NCBI RefSeq assembly: GCF_010093535.1
Contig: NW_022985184.1
Location: 523,993-587,992 of the forward strand
Reading direction: 5' to 3'
Source of the DNA: Lindgomyces ingoldianus
Taxonomy: Eukaryota > Ascomycota > Dothideomycetes > Pleosporales > Lindgomycetaceae
Length of the DNA stretch: 64,000 bases
This document shows positions 47,779-59,912 of this stretch, piece by piece. The notes beneath the pieces are model-generated. The model did no database searches. It was not told where the DNA came from and saw only the letters and a program-made list of their open reading frames with translations. The translations under genes and the position numbers were made by a program. Position 1 is the stretch's first letter; every line of letters begins with the position of its first letter.

Positions 47779-48709
47779 CTACACTACAAACGTCATGAAA
47801 CAATAGGCAACCAGAAGAGTTGGGAGGCTCGTTGCGTTTGCACCGTTCACCACATCTCTGAGATCACTAGACTCTACTTGGAGATATCGCAGTGTTTTGC
47901 CGCCTTGTGCCATAAGAACTATCCAACCGATCATAAGGCCTGTTGGGACCGTTGCGATTACTAGGCGCACTCGAAATCGGTTTTCTACGAGGTAGACGCC
48001 AAAGAGAAGAACTGCAACGATAAGTCTGATGCTGCTGAGGATCTTGATAGAAAAACTTGGGAGTGGCGATTTAGCGTTTCTCCAGTTAGTCTGGGTAGCA
48101 TAATTGGTCGAACCCACTTTCTGTTGCCGTCCACCCCATCCTCCCAGGATGGTGCGTCCCAGAATATGGGATCCAGAAAGGCCACGGCTGTAAGTCCCAT
48201 GTAGGATATAAGGTGCAGGGTCAAACATATGAGCAGGGTCCCTCGTGGCCAAGTGTAGTTGCGAAGTCTTTGCGGCCGCATTATGTGAAACGCAGCTTCA
48301 CAACTCTATGAGAAGAATGTTTGCAGTGGGTAGTGTTAGAGGGGCAGAAGATGGGATCGCAAGAGTACTCCGTCTTGCTAGCTTTACTCTCTCTTCGGAT
48401 GTCCATGATTCGAGCGCCTGTATCAGTGGCCTGCGGGGATCCATTTTGGCTTCATGGTGCAAATTGTTCGAAAATCTCACCCTTGGTGTAGGCTGGCTAT
48501 TAGGTTGCGTACCGACAGTGATAGGGATTGACGTATTTTGAAGGCGTAGAAGAAGTTTTCCTAAATGTGTAAATAGAGGAGACCAAAGGTGATTCACCTA
48601 TTCTTGTGGCACCGCATTGCTCGCGACGGGCTTTACCTAGTTTGTATAGCGCCAGTACTAAACAAGCTTGGAAGAACATTTTACTCCAGAATTGCGAAGA
48701 AACACTCAT
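47779..48709 (-). pseudogene. Membrane-protein gene interrupted by one TGA
   Basis: The exons 48637-48709 and 47779-48560 form one 285-codon frame with a good 76-bp GT-AG intron, except for a TGA at 48298-48300 (codon 112), after ILLIEL. The frame resumes (SCVSHNAAAK...) and continues through predicted membrane segments (IRLIVAVLLFGVYLV, LVIATVPTGLMIGWIVLMA, PTLLVAYCFMTFVV). The N-terminus MFFQACLVLALYKL is hydrophobic too. No family recognised. Alternatives are two adjacent genes, a start within the second half, or a sequencing error; no intron of normal size removes the stop. Confidence 0.5.
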
Positions 48710-48882
48710 GAAAAATCAATAGCGATAACAACAGATCGTTTCGGATGTATTCATCTATATACCAGAATATAGTAGTATCAACAAAAGAAGGTTATTAGTA
48801 GATCTAAGCAAAACATATCATAGGTCAGAATGAATCAGCCTACCATCTTACCCACCACCCTCTCCTATGTTCTCAAGATACT

Positions 48883-50586
48883 TTACAATCGAGTAGACTC
48901 AACCTTGACAGTTATACCATTCTTCTCAAACCCACTGGTCATAACAACGCTCTCCATCTCGATCTTCTCAATATCGACATGCGCGACTTCAGCGTCGTCA
49001 CCATCGAAGATCTTAGCAACTTCTTCGAGAGTTGGGCCGCGGGTTTCAACGTATAGGAAGGAGACAAAGAGTAGTTCGAGGAAAAGCCATACCTAAAATA
49101 AAGATTAGTATGGCGGGTAAGGGTGCTAAAGTAGAGAGGCAAGGACTAACCGAGTAGATGGTATAGAATTTCCAGTTTGGCTTTAAGTGATCGAAACCAA
49201 GTGGATTGACGTATTGGTTGATAGTGAGGGCAACTTGGATGAAGAAATTCATCAACATGAGACCCTTGGCACGAATCTTGAAAGGCAGGATTTCGACTGT
49301 GTAGGCGACGAGCAGTCCAGACCAAGCCAGGGCATATGCAACCGAAAAGATCCAAATGAATGCAATCACAGCTCGACCAGCGGCTTCGCTGTGTTTGGTC
49401 TCCTGCTCCGAGGAGCAAATGGTCCAGAGAATGAACGTCACACACATGGATGCGGTGGCAGTGATGAAAAGAGGACGTCTTCCAACACGATCAACTAGTA
49501 GAGCGCAAGAGACGGAAACAATGAGGGAGAGAATAGTAAGGCCACCGTTGATGCCGAGCTGGGTATCCGAGTTGGTAATACCAATACTCTTGTAGACGTC
49601 CGTTGCGTAGTAGCTCACTAATCCGTTACCTGACCACTGAGAGAACAGGCCAAGAGAAGCAAGTAGCAACAACCTGTACCTGTTCCCCTTGGTCTTGAAG
49701 AAGTCGAGATAGCTGCTAGACTTCTGGTACTGGAATTCAAGGCGCAGAGTCTCCTTGATCTCGTGATACTCGAATTGCACAGTGGGGTTGTTGATGTCGC
49801 CATTCGCATGGTACTTCCCGAGAATTTGGAGAGCTTCATCATTGCGCTCTTTGGCGATAAGCCAACGTGGAGATTCAGGGATGAAGAAGATGAAAGCGAG
49901 TTGGATGATAGATGGGAAGGCTTGAGTAAGAGCCGGAATACGCCATGACCAGTTGTTGTCAATGCGCTTCGTGCCGAATGTCAGCCAGGTGCAGATGATC
50001 GCACCAACATTCCAAAGGCAGTTGTAAATAGCAGTGACTCGACCGCGATGTTGAGGATGGCAGAGTTCAGTCAGAAGAAGCGGCGAGGAGAGCTGAGCAA
50101 GAGAGTTGCCAAAGCCCATGAAGAATCGTCCGGCCATGAACATCTTAAGGTTTGTGGCAGCGCCCTGGACGGCGGCTCCCACAATCATGATGATGCATCC
50201 TAGTGCAATGGCAATCTTACGACCAAAGTGGTCAGCTAAGAAAGGAGTGACAGGAAGACTCGCAATAGAGCCAATTGAGTAGAGAGCGGTTAGGAGACCC
50301 AAGAGTGATCCCGTTGGGTTTCCAAAATAGTCAGTCCAGGTGTTGAGAATGCGGAGGTTGTTGAGCATCGATCTAAATAGCCATCAGCAGGTGATTCCTA
50401 ACCATTGGGCCAGACATACCCATCATAGCCAGTAGTGGCCGATGCAATACAGATGATGAAAGCCCATGTATAAAGTCTTCTGAGACCCGGATCCGATTTC
50501 CAGTCCACACGCGCGAGATGAGGTGCCTCAGCCTGGGCAACCTCGGCGTCTACCTTCTTCGCCGCAGGTCTTTTCAAGCCCTTCAT
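48883..50586 (-). CDS. MFS sugar transporter, lactose-permease-like
   Basis: The exons are 50420-50586, 49151-50372 and 48883-49092, giving 532 aa with 12 predicted helices. Sugar-porter signatures are ADHFGRKIAIALG after helix 2, RFFMGFGNSLAQ, PESPRWLIAKERNDEAL at the end of the N-half, QWSGNGLVSYYATDVYKSIG in helix 7, DRVGRRPLF, and VETRGPTLEE near the end. The GNGLVSYY helix-7 form and overall sequence fit the fungal lactose permease/LAC12-like clade, which takes up lactose, cellobiose or other disaccharides by proton symport. With an AA9 gene in the same window, cellodextrin uptake is possible but speculative. Introns are 47 and 58 bp. Confidence 0.92.
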
Positions 50587-53035
50587 AATGAATTACTCGT
50601 ATAAAAGAAAGTTCAAACAAATTGGAGAAGAGGTTAGGTATGTTTCCAAACAGATCCAGCCGGAACAGGACAGGTATATATGCCCTCGAAACCTGGACAG
50701 TTCGAAGGGTGACCAGGACAGGTTGTCAAAAAGCGGAATTCCTGGTGCTTCATATACACGCCTCTAAGATCTTTGGCTTAACCCGGCTGGGCGAAGAGTG
50801 AAAGTTGGTGCATGGTTTGACAAGAGACGGTCCCCGGGTAAATTTGCATAGATTCATGTCAAATCATGAGGCTGGCGGCGAGCTATGTGCGGCAGAAAGG
50901 CCGTAAGGAGTAGAGTGGAGCGGCTGAATACCCAACAAGACGATGCTGAAAGTGAGAAGAGATGGTCGATATGGCGTTGTCAGTTTGAGACAGTGGCTTA
51001 GCAAGCAAGAGCCTCGACCGGGAAGACGGGGCGCCCAACCGGAGGAGACGCTCTCACCAACACAAGCGTAGATAGAATTTCGCGTAGAAGAGTATTAATT
51101 GAGGCATAGGAAGGCGGCAGGCCCGCCAACCCGGTTTGAGAGTGAAAATTGTGAACGATATACAGGTTGCACTGACGATATTAAACTTAGCCTTCCAGAA
51201 GCCATCATGACATGCACAGAAGGGAAGAGATCTCGGAAATCTCTCAAGCAGAATGGGAAAATGCCAGGAACCCCTGACATGGCTGAATGTGATGGCTAAA
51301 GAGGTATTGGGGGGAACATGGGCGAGACGCTGCTGTGGGAGAGGAGCTCACGATGATGGTGAGATGAAATGGGCGATGGTTGGTGGATCGAGTTCCTGCT
51401 TACCATTGTTCCAACCCCAGATTTCGTGCCCAGCCCCCAGAGATTTCGGCCCCCTGGGGAGGCGCTAAGAAGCTTAGACCAACCACCAACTTCATGGCTT
51501 CTAACACTTACGGATCTTGCCATAGAGCATCTTTTCCACAGCTTCAGCCACTCGTTGAAACTTTCGAGACATGACAGCGAAGCAGAACACCTTCACCTCG
51601 GCTCGAGCTGGCCATGGTCCCGATTTTGCAGGATTTGGTGCAACAATTGCTATTATTAGCTATGTAGACTTTGCCCTGAGGCCACAGGCAAGTCGAATGG
51701 TCTTCGGAGGAGAGGAGCTGTTGAAAATAGAGAGGTGGTGTGAGCCTGCAGCTATGTAAGAAGCCGATGAAGTGAAGTGTATTGTGTAGTGTTGTGTGCT
51801 CTGCTGCAGAGTATTTATTTACATCTATAACAGCAGAGGCAGTGAGGGCCATGGCAATGGCTAAGGGGCATAGTGAAGGTAGTAGGAGCTATAGTAACAG
51901 CAGTAGGAGCTGTTGTGGCACAGGGAAGGAAGGATTCTGTATCAGGAATGCGACAGGAGCCTCGACATCAATTAGTATGGCTCCCAAGCCTTGTTGGCAC
52001 CACCATGCTGAACGAGACATGAGGACGACTTAGCGATCTGCTGTAGAAAAGAGAAGGAACTTGGTTTCCGCGCCTCGAGATAGACAAAGGGATTCTTTTT
52101 GGGTTCCGATTCTTTGCTCAAGCTTTGCACGAAGGCATTGCCAGGACTCCTGAGCCTCTGATACCACACCTGACTAAGAGTTGAGGAGTATATCTAATTT
52201 TAATAGTTTTTCTTACAGATGTAGTATCGGCCTCTTTAGCCTTCGGGCATGCCGTTTGGGAAGTAAACGGCTCTGACGGTGTTCACCTATCGGGCATCTT
52301 TCAATCACCTAGAACCACATATTTATCCATTTAAAGCAAATCACTAGTAGATAGTAGCTTGGCCTGTTTACAAAGCCTCTTGCTGAAAACAATAAGAACA
52401 TTGATAGGATGTATATTTCAGTCTTAAGTCACGCCTCCTGCAACGTTCCATGTTCGGTAATAAGATGCAAGGCTGTCCCAGATCTCTCATCCTTGGTTAG
52501 ATACGTCAGACGCACATGTCGAGCATAGTGCATAGCGAATGCCTTCTCCGTGCTAAAGCATAAGTTTCGCAGTTTAAAACTTGCTGGTTGGTGTAGTTTC
52601 TAGAACAGACCATGATTGCACAGCTTGCTGCTCAAGCAAAGACAAAGGTTCCTCAATTGTATCTGCAGGATCTCTAGAAGATGTAGGGCGGCCAATAGCG
52701 TGGAGATTAAGAGTCCAACGGATAGTTAGAATTATAAAAACTACATACTCGTTTGAGACTAACTATAAACTAGGGCCCTATTCCAACACTTCTTCTACTT
52801 TTCCTATCCAACACCCCCTGCCAACGGAACTGTGAATCCAAAAGACGTAGCCATAACACCACCGCTTAATGCAAGTCATAAAGCCAATCTCATTCATAAT
52901 CCAAGAACAAGTGCCCCACACTTCTTTTCCATACCAAGATTTACGTTCCTCTCCCCTCTCTCCTAGACAATAGCAAATAGCTCCCAAAAAAGGAGAAGAG
53001 AAGCGATCAACACCGCATCGAACGACATTCGTCAG
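50587..53035. other. Long intergenic region
   Basis: 2.4 kb. Short frames only. A small imperfect AGTAGGAGCTATAGTAACAGC repeat lies near 51880-51915. The left end is the sugar-transporter promoter. Confidence 0.5.
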
Positions 53036-54998
53036 TTAGTTAGCAAGCATATCGTGCAACACATGCCTGACGCCAAACCTCTCCTGATCACTCCCGACCT
53101 TCCTCCTAAACAAGCCGAGATCCTTCAAGAACTCGTTTGCCTCGGCCTGTAGATCAAGTGCGAATTCATCGCCTTCGTCATAGCCTGAGTCTTCGTCATC
53201 AGAGCTGAGTTCATCTCCCGAGTCAGCGGGATTTTGGTTCTCTTTACCATCGCCGCGGCCGCCTGCTACTACTCCTATTCCCCTCTCTACACCTTCCTTT
53301 AGATTGGTAAATTCTGCGTGTTCTAGTTCGGGCGTAGTGACGTTTTGCGGCGGGGGTAAAATAATCGGATTCTTGAGTTCTCCTAGCGCAAGCGCGAGAT
53401 GGCGACGCAGCGCCTCAATCTCAGACCGCAGAGCCGCGTTCGCAGGTCGCAAGTCCTCGACTTCGGTGGTCAGGGCTTTGATCTTGCATTCACTGACTTG
53501 ACGATTCTCTTCCATTAGTCTCTGCATCTTAGCGACTTGTTTCTGGTATTCCTCGAGCTCGGTTGCTTCTTCTCGTTTGCGCTGTGAAGCCGCGTTAACG
53601 GAGACTTGGAGCGATCGGATTTGCTCGGCCATTTCTTTGATCTGGGCGTCGCGTTGTGCGCTGGACATGCAATCTTGGTTGACGGATGCCCGAGTTCGGA
53701 TCCGTTTCGCTTGGTCGGCGTACCGGAGAGTGCTCAGTGTTTCTTCGTAATCGCTCGGTGCGATGCAGGCTACCATTGCCGTTTTACTATTTCCCCCCAA
53801 GCTATCCTTCAGCAACCATGTTAACACGCTGTCTCTGTACGGCACTACATCCCTGTGTCTACGTCCTTTGTGATGTCGCCTTGGATCTGCCAGCGCGGCG
53901 ATGACGCGACCGAGTGTGGTGAGCGATTTGTTGATCTGCCCGCCTTCTTTGAGACGCTGGCCCGTGGCTTCGGTGGATTTGGCGCGTTCGGAGCCAGCGA
54001 GGTCGACAAGGCGCATGCGGGCGCAGCGCTCAATAGTTTGATCAGAGAGGAGGGAATGCTGGATCTGTTTGAGTTGGATAGTGAAGACTGCATGGGAACG
54101 TGACGAGGTATCATTCATCTTGGTGGAGGCGGTTGTGCGGGTCTAAGTTAGTATTAGCATGATGTTGGAGTAATGTCGGGCCATTACACCCATAGGGCAC
54201 GTAGGAGCATACCATGTCACCCATCTTCATGAGGCGCTCGACATCAGCGTAATTCTTGACTTCGGCCTCTGTTAAGCCCTGGACGTAGACTCCGTCTGTC
54301 TGGGACTCGCGGATCTTGAGATATATGGGTGGGTTGGTGCGGGGTACGAGGAGGTCCCGGACGTGCTCGTTGTACACCTCGAAGTATGAGACATGGACAT
54401 GATAGGTTGTGTTCGGGGTGGGGTCCTGCTGAATCCTCTCAAATAACTCCTCACAGGTGCGAGGGATTAGTCCGGGTTGTTCTGGCGTGCCCATCATCGT
54501 GTAACTCTTGCCTGAGCCGGTCTGACCGTAGGCAAATATGCACGTGTGGTAGCCGTCGAAGTTGTGGTCCAAGAACTCCTCTCCGAACGATCGGTAAACA
54601 TCCTCTTGGTGGGCGTAGTGCGGGTCGGCCACGTCATGTGACCAGAAGGACTTGTCGAAGATAAATTCTTTATCTTCATAGACTCTTCCACGGTGGGAAT
54701 TGGCCAAGTCGAGGTCGTACGGAGCGAGCAGGGTCGTCTTCTCGGTCGCCGGTTCCATTCGGATGAGGCATTGCGTGCCCTTGTCTCGTTCTAGACCAGA
54801 TCAGCTTCTTCGAATGCCAGTTGAACGACATGGCAGCCTACCTCTCTTCAAAAATGCCCTACACCTCACGACAACCTTAACATTTCCTGGGTCATCCACG
54901 GGCGGCGGCGCCATCATCAGCGCAATCGGCTCACTCGCACGCATTGAGACCGCCGAAGCAGAGGAAGCATGTAGGCTGCCGTACATGCGGTGATCCAT
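53036..54998 (-). CDS. Short kinesin-3-like motor protein
   Basis: The exons are 54842-54998, 54213-54790 and 53036-54142, giving 613 aa. The motor domain begins [25 protein letters not shown]. The P-loop is GQTGSGKS (141-148), switch I NDTSSRSH (255-262) and switch II DLAGSE (292-297). A 100-residue coiled coil (about 400-500) and an acidic tail ([20 protein letters not shown]) follow. Motor features match the Unc104/KIF1 (kinesin-3) class, but FHA and PH domains are absent and the protein is far shorter than Unc104. This is the layout of the truncated fungal kinesin-3 known as Kin3 in Neurospora, linked to mitochondria. A Met 23 codons upstream is an alternative start. Confidence 0.88.
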
Positions 54999-55498
54999 GC
55001 TGTCTTCCAGAAGCTCACAAAGATGTTCAAGCAGAAGTTGCGACTTGACACGGCGGAGAAGGTGCATCGACGCAACGAGATGAACCCTGGAAACGAGGGT
55101 GCACTAGCTACGCTTACCCGTAAACAGAATAATGTAAACAATGGACGGGCCGGAGTTCAGCCGAGTGGACAATACGTCACGCCAAGCCGCCACACAGAAT
55201 TCTTCGAGGAGAACAGCAACACCATACGTCGAGGCGACAGCGAGACGGAGGAACGAGACCATTTAACGACCGAGACGTGGTCAAGTGCGGGTGTAATGGT
55301 GGTGGAGTGAGGTGATGAACTTTACGTCCTTGCGCGTCCCTGGCAACCTCTGTGTCACATTCCACCCCTCAGCTAAAATCCCGCGTGAAGGCTGTCCGGA
55401 ACCGTCCTCTGGAGTACCTGAAACCAAACAATAGATTGGAATCCGACCCCAGACTCTTCTCAGCTGTCGATGATCCATAAATATTACGTAATCCGGCC
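54999..55498. promoter_or_regulatory. Divergent promoter region, kinesin / TRM3
   Basis: 500 bp between start codons. The open frame 54990-55310 (+) is antisense to the kinesin 5' end and has no supporting features. Confidence 0.45.
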
Positions 55499-58400
55499 AT
55501 GGATCAGTCAATCCTCAAGCATCTTTTGGATAATGTCCAAGGATCGTCGGGAGAAATAAATCTTGAGCTACTTGACTCTTCTCTAAAACTTCTTGATCTT
55601 ATCCCGAGGCTAAATTCACTCCCAGAAAACAATGTATGTTTTAAGTTCCTGCGGCCAGCTTCCATGATCAACGCTAAAAACATGTCCAGATTCCTAACTT
55701 TTATGAGCTACTAGGAAGACTCATTGCTGCCATAGTTCCGCATGAGAAGGATAAGCCAGACCGGCTTCTCAGGGTCGCTCAGCTGTGTTTAGCCGACAGT
55801 ACTCTCAAGGATAGGGTTTTCTCGACCATTGAAGCAGAACTACAACGGGCAGGTACTTCTCTCCGGCCATACACAGAGTATAACACAGAAGACAATGATG
55901 AGGTCCTCTTCCACCCCTATGACAATGAACAGATCTCGGAAACCATTGCTTCCATCAACTTCCTTAAATACTCCTTTTGGACACCACCTGAAGGAGGACA
56001 CTATCTTAGCATTCAAGGACTCTGTTGTCTCATTCATTTCCTTGGTCGGCATCAAGATCTGGATGAAGCATCTCACGATGCCATCTCCAGTTTGTTAAAT
56101 CTTCTTAGACGGCCAACGGCCAAGTTCGCTCCATATATGAATGACACCACGGCACCACATCTTCTCTGGGATATCAAATTAGAGACCCGTTTGCCTATTA
56201 AAGATCAGCTGTGGACGAGGCTCGCGGAGCTCCCTTGCGACTACTTCACGTGTGGAAGCAGGAAAGTCTTTCGGACTTGGTTCCAGTGGGTCTGCTACGC
56301 AGGCATGAATAATGCGGATTTGGAGGGAATTTACGTGCCCTTGTATTGGTCAAGACTCCAAGAGGGACTTCTGGCAGGGTTTTCCGAGCAACGCAAATAT
56401 TGCCTTGGGATCCTTCGCCAATCTCTGCTCATTGCTCACCGACACGTTGCAACCCCTCATATGACGTTCAAGATCGAGCAGCGTGTTGAATATCAGATGC
56501 AGTACGAGAGCTACTGCAATCTATTCGAGACTATTATTCTCGATCGGTATCCAAACCAGGTTGAGGCTTGCTTGCCAGAACTCTCAAGGCTGTTAGGACC
56601 TGGTTGTCTTGTACACCCAGCATGGATATCGGTAATGCTATCTTCAGCCCTGAGTCCAAAAATCCAAGACGGGATACGCAAACTTATTGGATTGTGGTAC
56701 ATGAGATTTGTCGGCGAAGATAACGGCCTCATTGAAGGCCAGACAGAGTTCTTCATCCATGGATTCCTTCCATGGGCGACTCAAGGCACACTTTTCACGT
56801 CGTCTCTCATCTCCACCCGAGCACATACGGCATCCACCCACGGCGCCGGTCTCACTAATATCCTGTGTAATTTTCTCATGAAGCTGCCCACAATGCTAGA
56901 GCAGCGGAAACTGTTCCGAGATATCTTGCGCTTCATCGTAGATAGGCGCGGCAAGATCTTTGCATATTCGATTTTATACCTTCTTGAAGGTCTCGCCGAA
57001 AGCATCAAAAAGCAACCAGCGCTTGCTGATCTGGAGAACAATGACGTGGAGCTCCTTCTTCAGGTTTACCGTCTTCCTGGCCTGGCTGAGGTTGCCAAGG
57101 ATCTCAGCGCGACTTTCTGTGGCGAAATTCTTGGACACGCTATGTTGAGGGGGCTTAACTTCAAGAATTTGCCGGGATTTAATTTGATCATGTTTCATGT
57201 AAAGGAACTGCAAGAGCATACTCCTCCTCATGCAGACTCTCTGATCACCCAACAACAGACTACCGCACTAACTTGTGCGGCCTCATCATTACAAAATTTC
57301 TCGAAAAACCTTGAGCAGTCAAGGCGCAAGCTCATCCAAGCCCAAGCCTTGGTTCCCGCATGCGAACACCTTATTGAAACCTTAGAGACTTGCGGGCCAG
57401 ATGGCTACGAAGAAGACCAGCTATACAGTATTTTGGACGCAGTGTGGGATGAGGCAGACATTCAAGACTTTCGTCGAGCTGTTGTCGTGAAATTACCACC
57501 CCTGTTCTTCCATCCTACATGTATCCAGGCTTGCATTAAACACCAGGAAGAGGTGCGGGATGCTTATGCGACGGAGTCGTTGACGAACCTGCTCACGAGA
57601 GTATTGAACCAGTTGCATCATCTTGCAGAAAGTAGGTCGTACCTATTGTCTACCCTCACCAGTTCAATCCGCAAAGCATGCTTGTTCTCTCCAAAAATCA
57701 TGGGAATTCTCCCAGTCAACGACTTCCTCATCCGATTTATCGAAAATCCTCCCTCCCCTCGGGCCGAATTTTTGTTCGAAATTGCAGCAGTTGAGAAACT
57801 CCACAGAATTATTCCACATCGGACATATGAATGTTACTACGGAAAACGAGAATGGTTCGCGTATGCCTGCGTCATTGATCTCCTCAACCGCTTCCCGGAA
57901 TCGCAGCTTGGTGTTGCCAAAGAAGTGCTTCGGCGACTAACGCAACGTTGGAAAGACCAAAAAGGGAATATTCCAATCAGAAGTAAATGGAAACAAGCGT
58001 TCCAACTCCAAGCTATGTTGGTTTTATCAGAGTCATGTATCCAAGAGTTGGATGTGGAATGGTACCTAGATACTTGTATGAAGATATTGACACTGGAACC
58101 TTGGCCCCGATACCGCTTTCTCCTCGAATGGATCATCGCGCGCATTTACTATTGCTACCCGAACCACGCTCGCCGTATTCTGCCAGACATTGTAAAAGCA
58201 GAAGACGAAAATCCTCGACTCGTGGCGTCACTAATGAAACTCGCAGTCTCGGCGGCTTCATTCCTCGATTCCGAAGACTTTGGACTGGACCTCATGGTTC
58301 AGCTGATCCCGTTCTCGGCGAGCTCGAAAGTACAAATACGGTTTGAGGCGCAGTGGTCGTTTCCCATTCTATGGGATCTAGCGGAGCGAAAGAGCTGGAT

Positions 58401-59412
58401 GAGCATCCTGGGAAACCCAGCGTTCAAGGCGCTGGATAAGCATATTCGAAGTCTAGATAAATTCAATACTCCGATTATGAGTAGTCGGACGCTGAAGCTA
58501 GATGTCGTGAGCGAGACCACAATCACGAGTATTTTCCAAGGGGACTACCTGCGGGTCGATGAGCCAGAAAAGGAGTTTGTTGCGCGTGAGGACTTTGAGG
58601 AGCTTTGGGCTGAGGATATGAAGAGTGAGTTCTGCACACCACCTCCATGTATTCCGCTTGGAGATGCGGATGAAAAACCCCACCTTCCAATTAGCTCTAC
58701 GAAATCAGAAAAGCAAACAGCAACAATATCGCAGCCTATTTCGACAGCACCAGTCCCCCTCCAAACCAAATCTAGCTTAGACCTCTCCTCCCTCCTTCCC
58801 TCCACCTCGTCCTCTCCATCTTCTTCACTCCCCTCTCGTCCCGCACCCATCATACTCCTCGCTACCCTCATCGATAATCCAACAAACCTCGGGGGACTCA
58901 GCAGAATCGCAGAATCCTTTGGACTGGAGTCCTTGATGGTGAAAAGTGCGGACGTCGTGGCATCAAAGGAATTCCAATCCACAGCCGTGACGTCATACAA
59001 ACATATCCCGATCGAAGAAGTCAAGGTCCAGGATATCACGGATTGGCTGGTTGGTTGTAAAAGGAGGGGGTATAAGATTGTGGGTGTAGAGCAGACGGAT
59101 CGTTCAGGGTTTTTAGGGGAGGGGGGCGGGGAGGAGGGTGCTGGTGCAGGTGGACATGAAGGCCCTCAGGAGCGGAAGGGCGGCGATGTCCAGGGTGGGG
59201 TTAGGAACAAGCGTATAGGTTCTCTACCTAAGAAATGCGTGCTCGTACTTGGCAGTGAAAGAGGAGGGATTACGCCGGACGTGCTGAGTGTTGTGGATAG
59301 GTGTGTGGAGATTAAGACTAGGGGGGTTACGAGGAGTTTGAATGTGCAGACGGCGGCTGGGATTGTGTTGTATGAGTGGTGGAGGGAATGGGGCGGGAGG
59401 TTGGAGGCGTGA
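55499..59412 (+). CDS. trm3: tRNA (guanosine-18-2'-O)-methyltransferase, TRM3/TARBP1 type
   Basis: Methylates the ribose of G18 in the tRNA D-loop. The exons are 55499-55633 and 55690-59412, giving 1285 aa (yeast Trm3: 1436). A long alpha-helical N-terminal region of about 1050 residues precedes the SPOUT domain (from about 1096). Its three motifs are NPTNLGGLSRIAESFG, VLVLGSERGGI and TRSLNVQTAAGIVLYEWW, which form the trefoil knot and bind S-adenosylmethionine. Between motifs 1 and 2 lies a Gly/Glu-rich insertion (about 35 residues, starting GEGGGEEGAGAGG) that I would not expect in this family. The ATG has an ideal context (GCCATGG). The 56-bp intron is GT-AG. It is divergent from the kinesin gene. 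Confidence 0.94.
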
Positions 59413-59912
59413 TAGTCGGATAGCCGTAAAGGGGCGAAGAGATGAGAAAACGGGGTCTGGATCGGGAAATTGAGGTGCGGAGAAGAATTGGTTGGATTTA
59501 GTCAGTGGGAATATCATTTTCAGATTCTCATTAGTGCAGGATCATTTGTATCGAGTCCTACGCCAGCTTGTTAGAGTTTGGATTAGCAAAAGCAAATGGA
59601 GCAAAAGTCTTAGAGACTTAGACCTCACGTTATAAAACTCAGCCTCACCATTGAAATCATGATTGGGGATCGTTATTTCTTTCCTACCACCCCACCCCAG
59701 TAAGACTCTCAACGCCTCCCATGCCTGTTCAATATCTAGATTGGTAATATACAGTTTGAAAGACAAGGGTGAAAGCGGAGAGGGGATATAGCTCAGCGCT
59801 AGATAGTGTACAAGAACTTGTCGGCAAATCTTACACATAATGGAGGGAGATAGTTCGGCACTAAACACAACTGTTTCAATGAGTAATCATTTCAAAGTAA
59901 AGTCGAGCTCGT
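59413..59912. other. Intergenic region between convergent genes
   Basis: 500 bp holding the 3' ends of TRM3 and mitochondrial EF-Tu. A minus-strand frame at 59542-59868 has no features. Confidence 0.5.
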
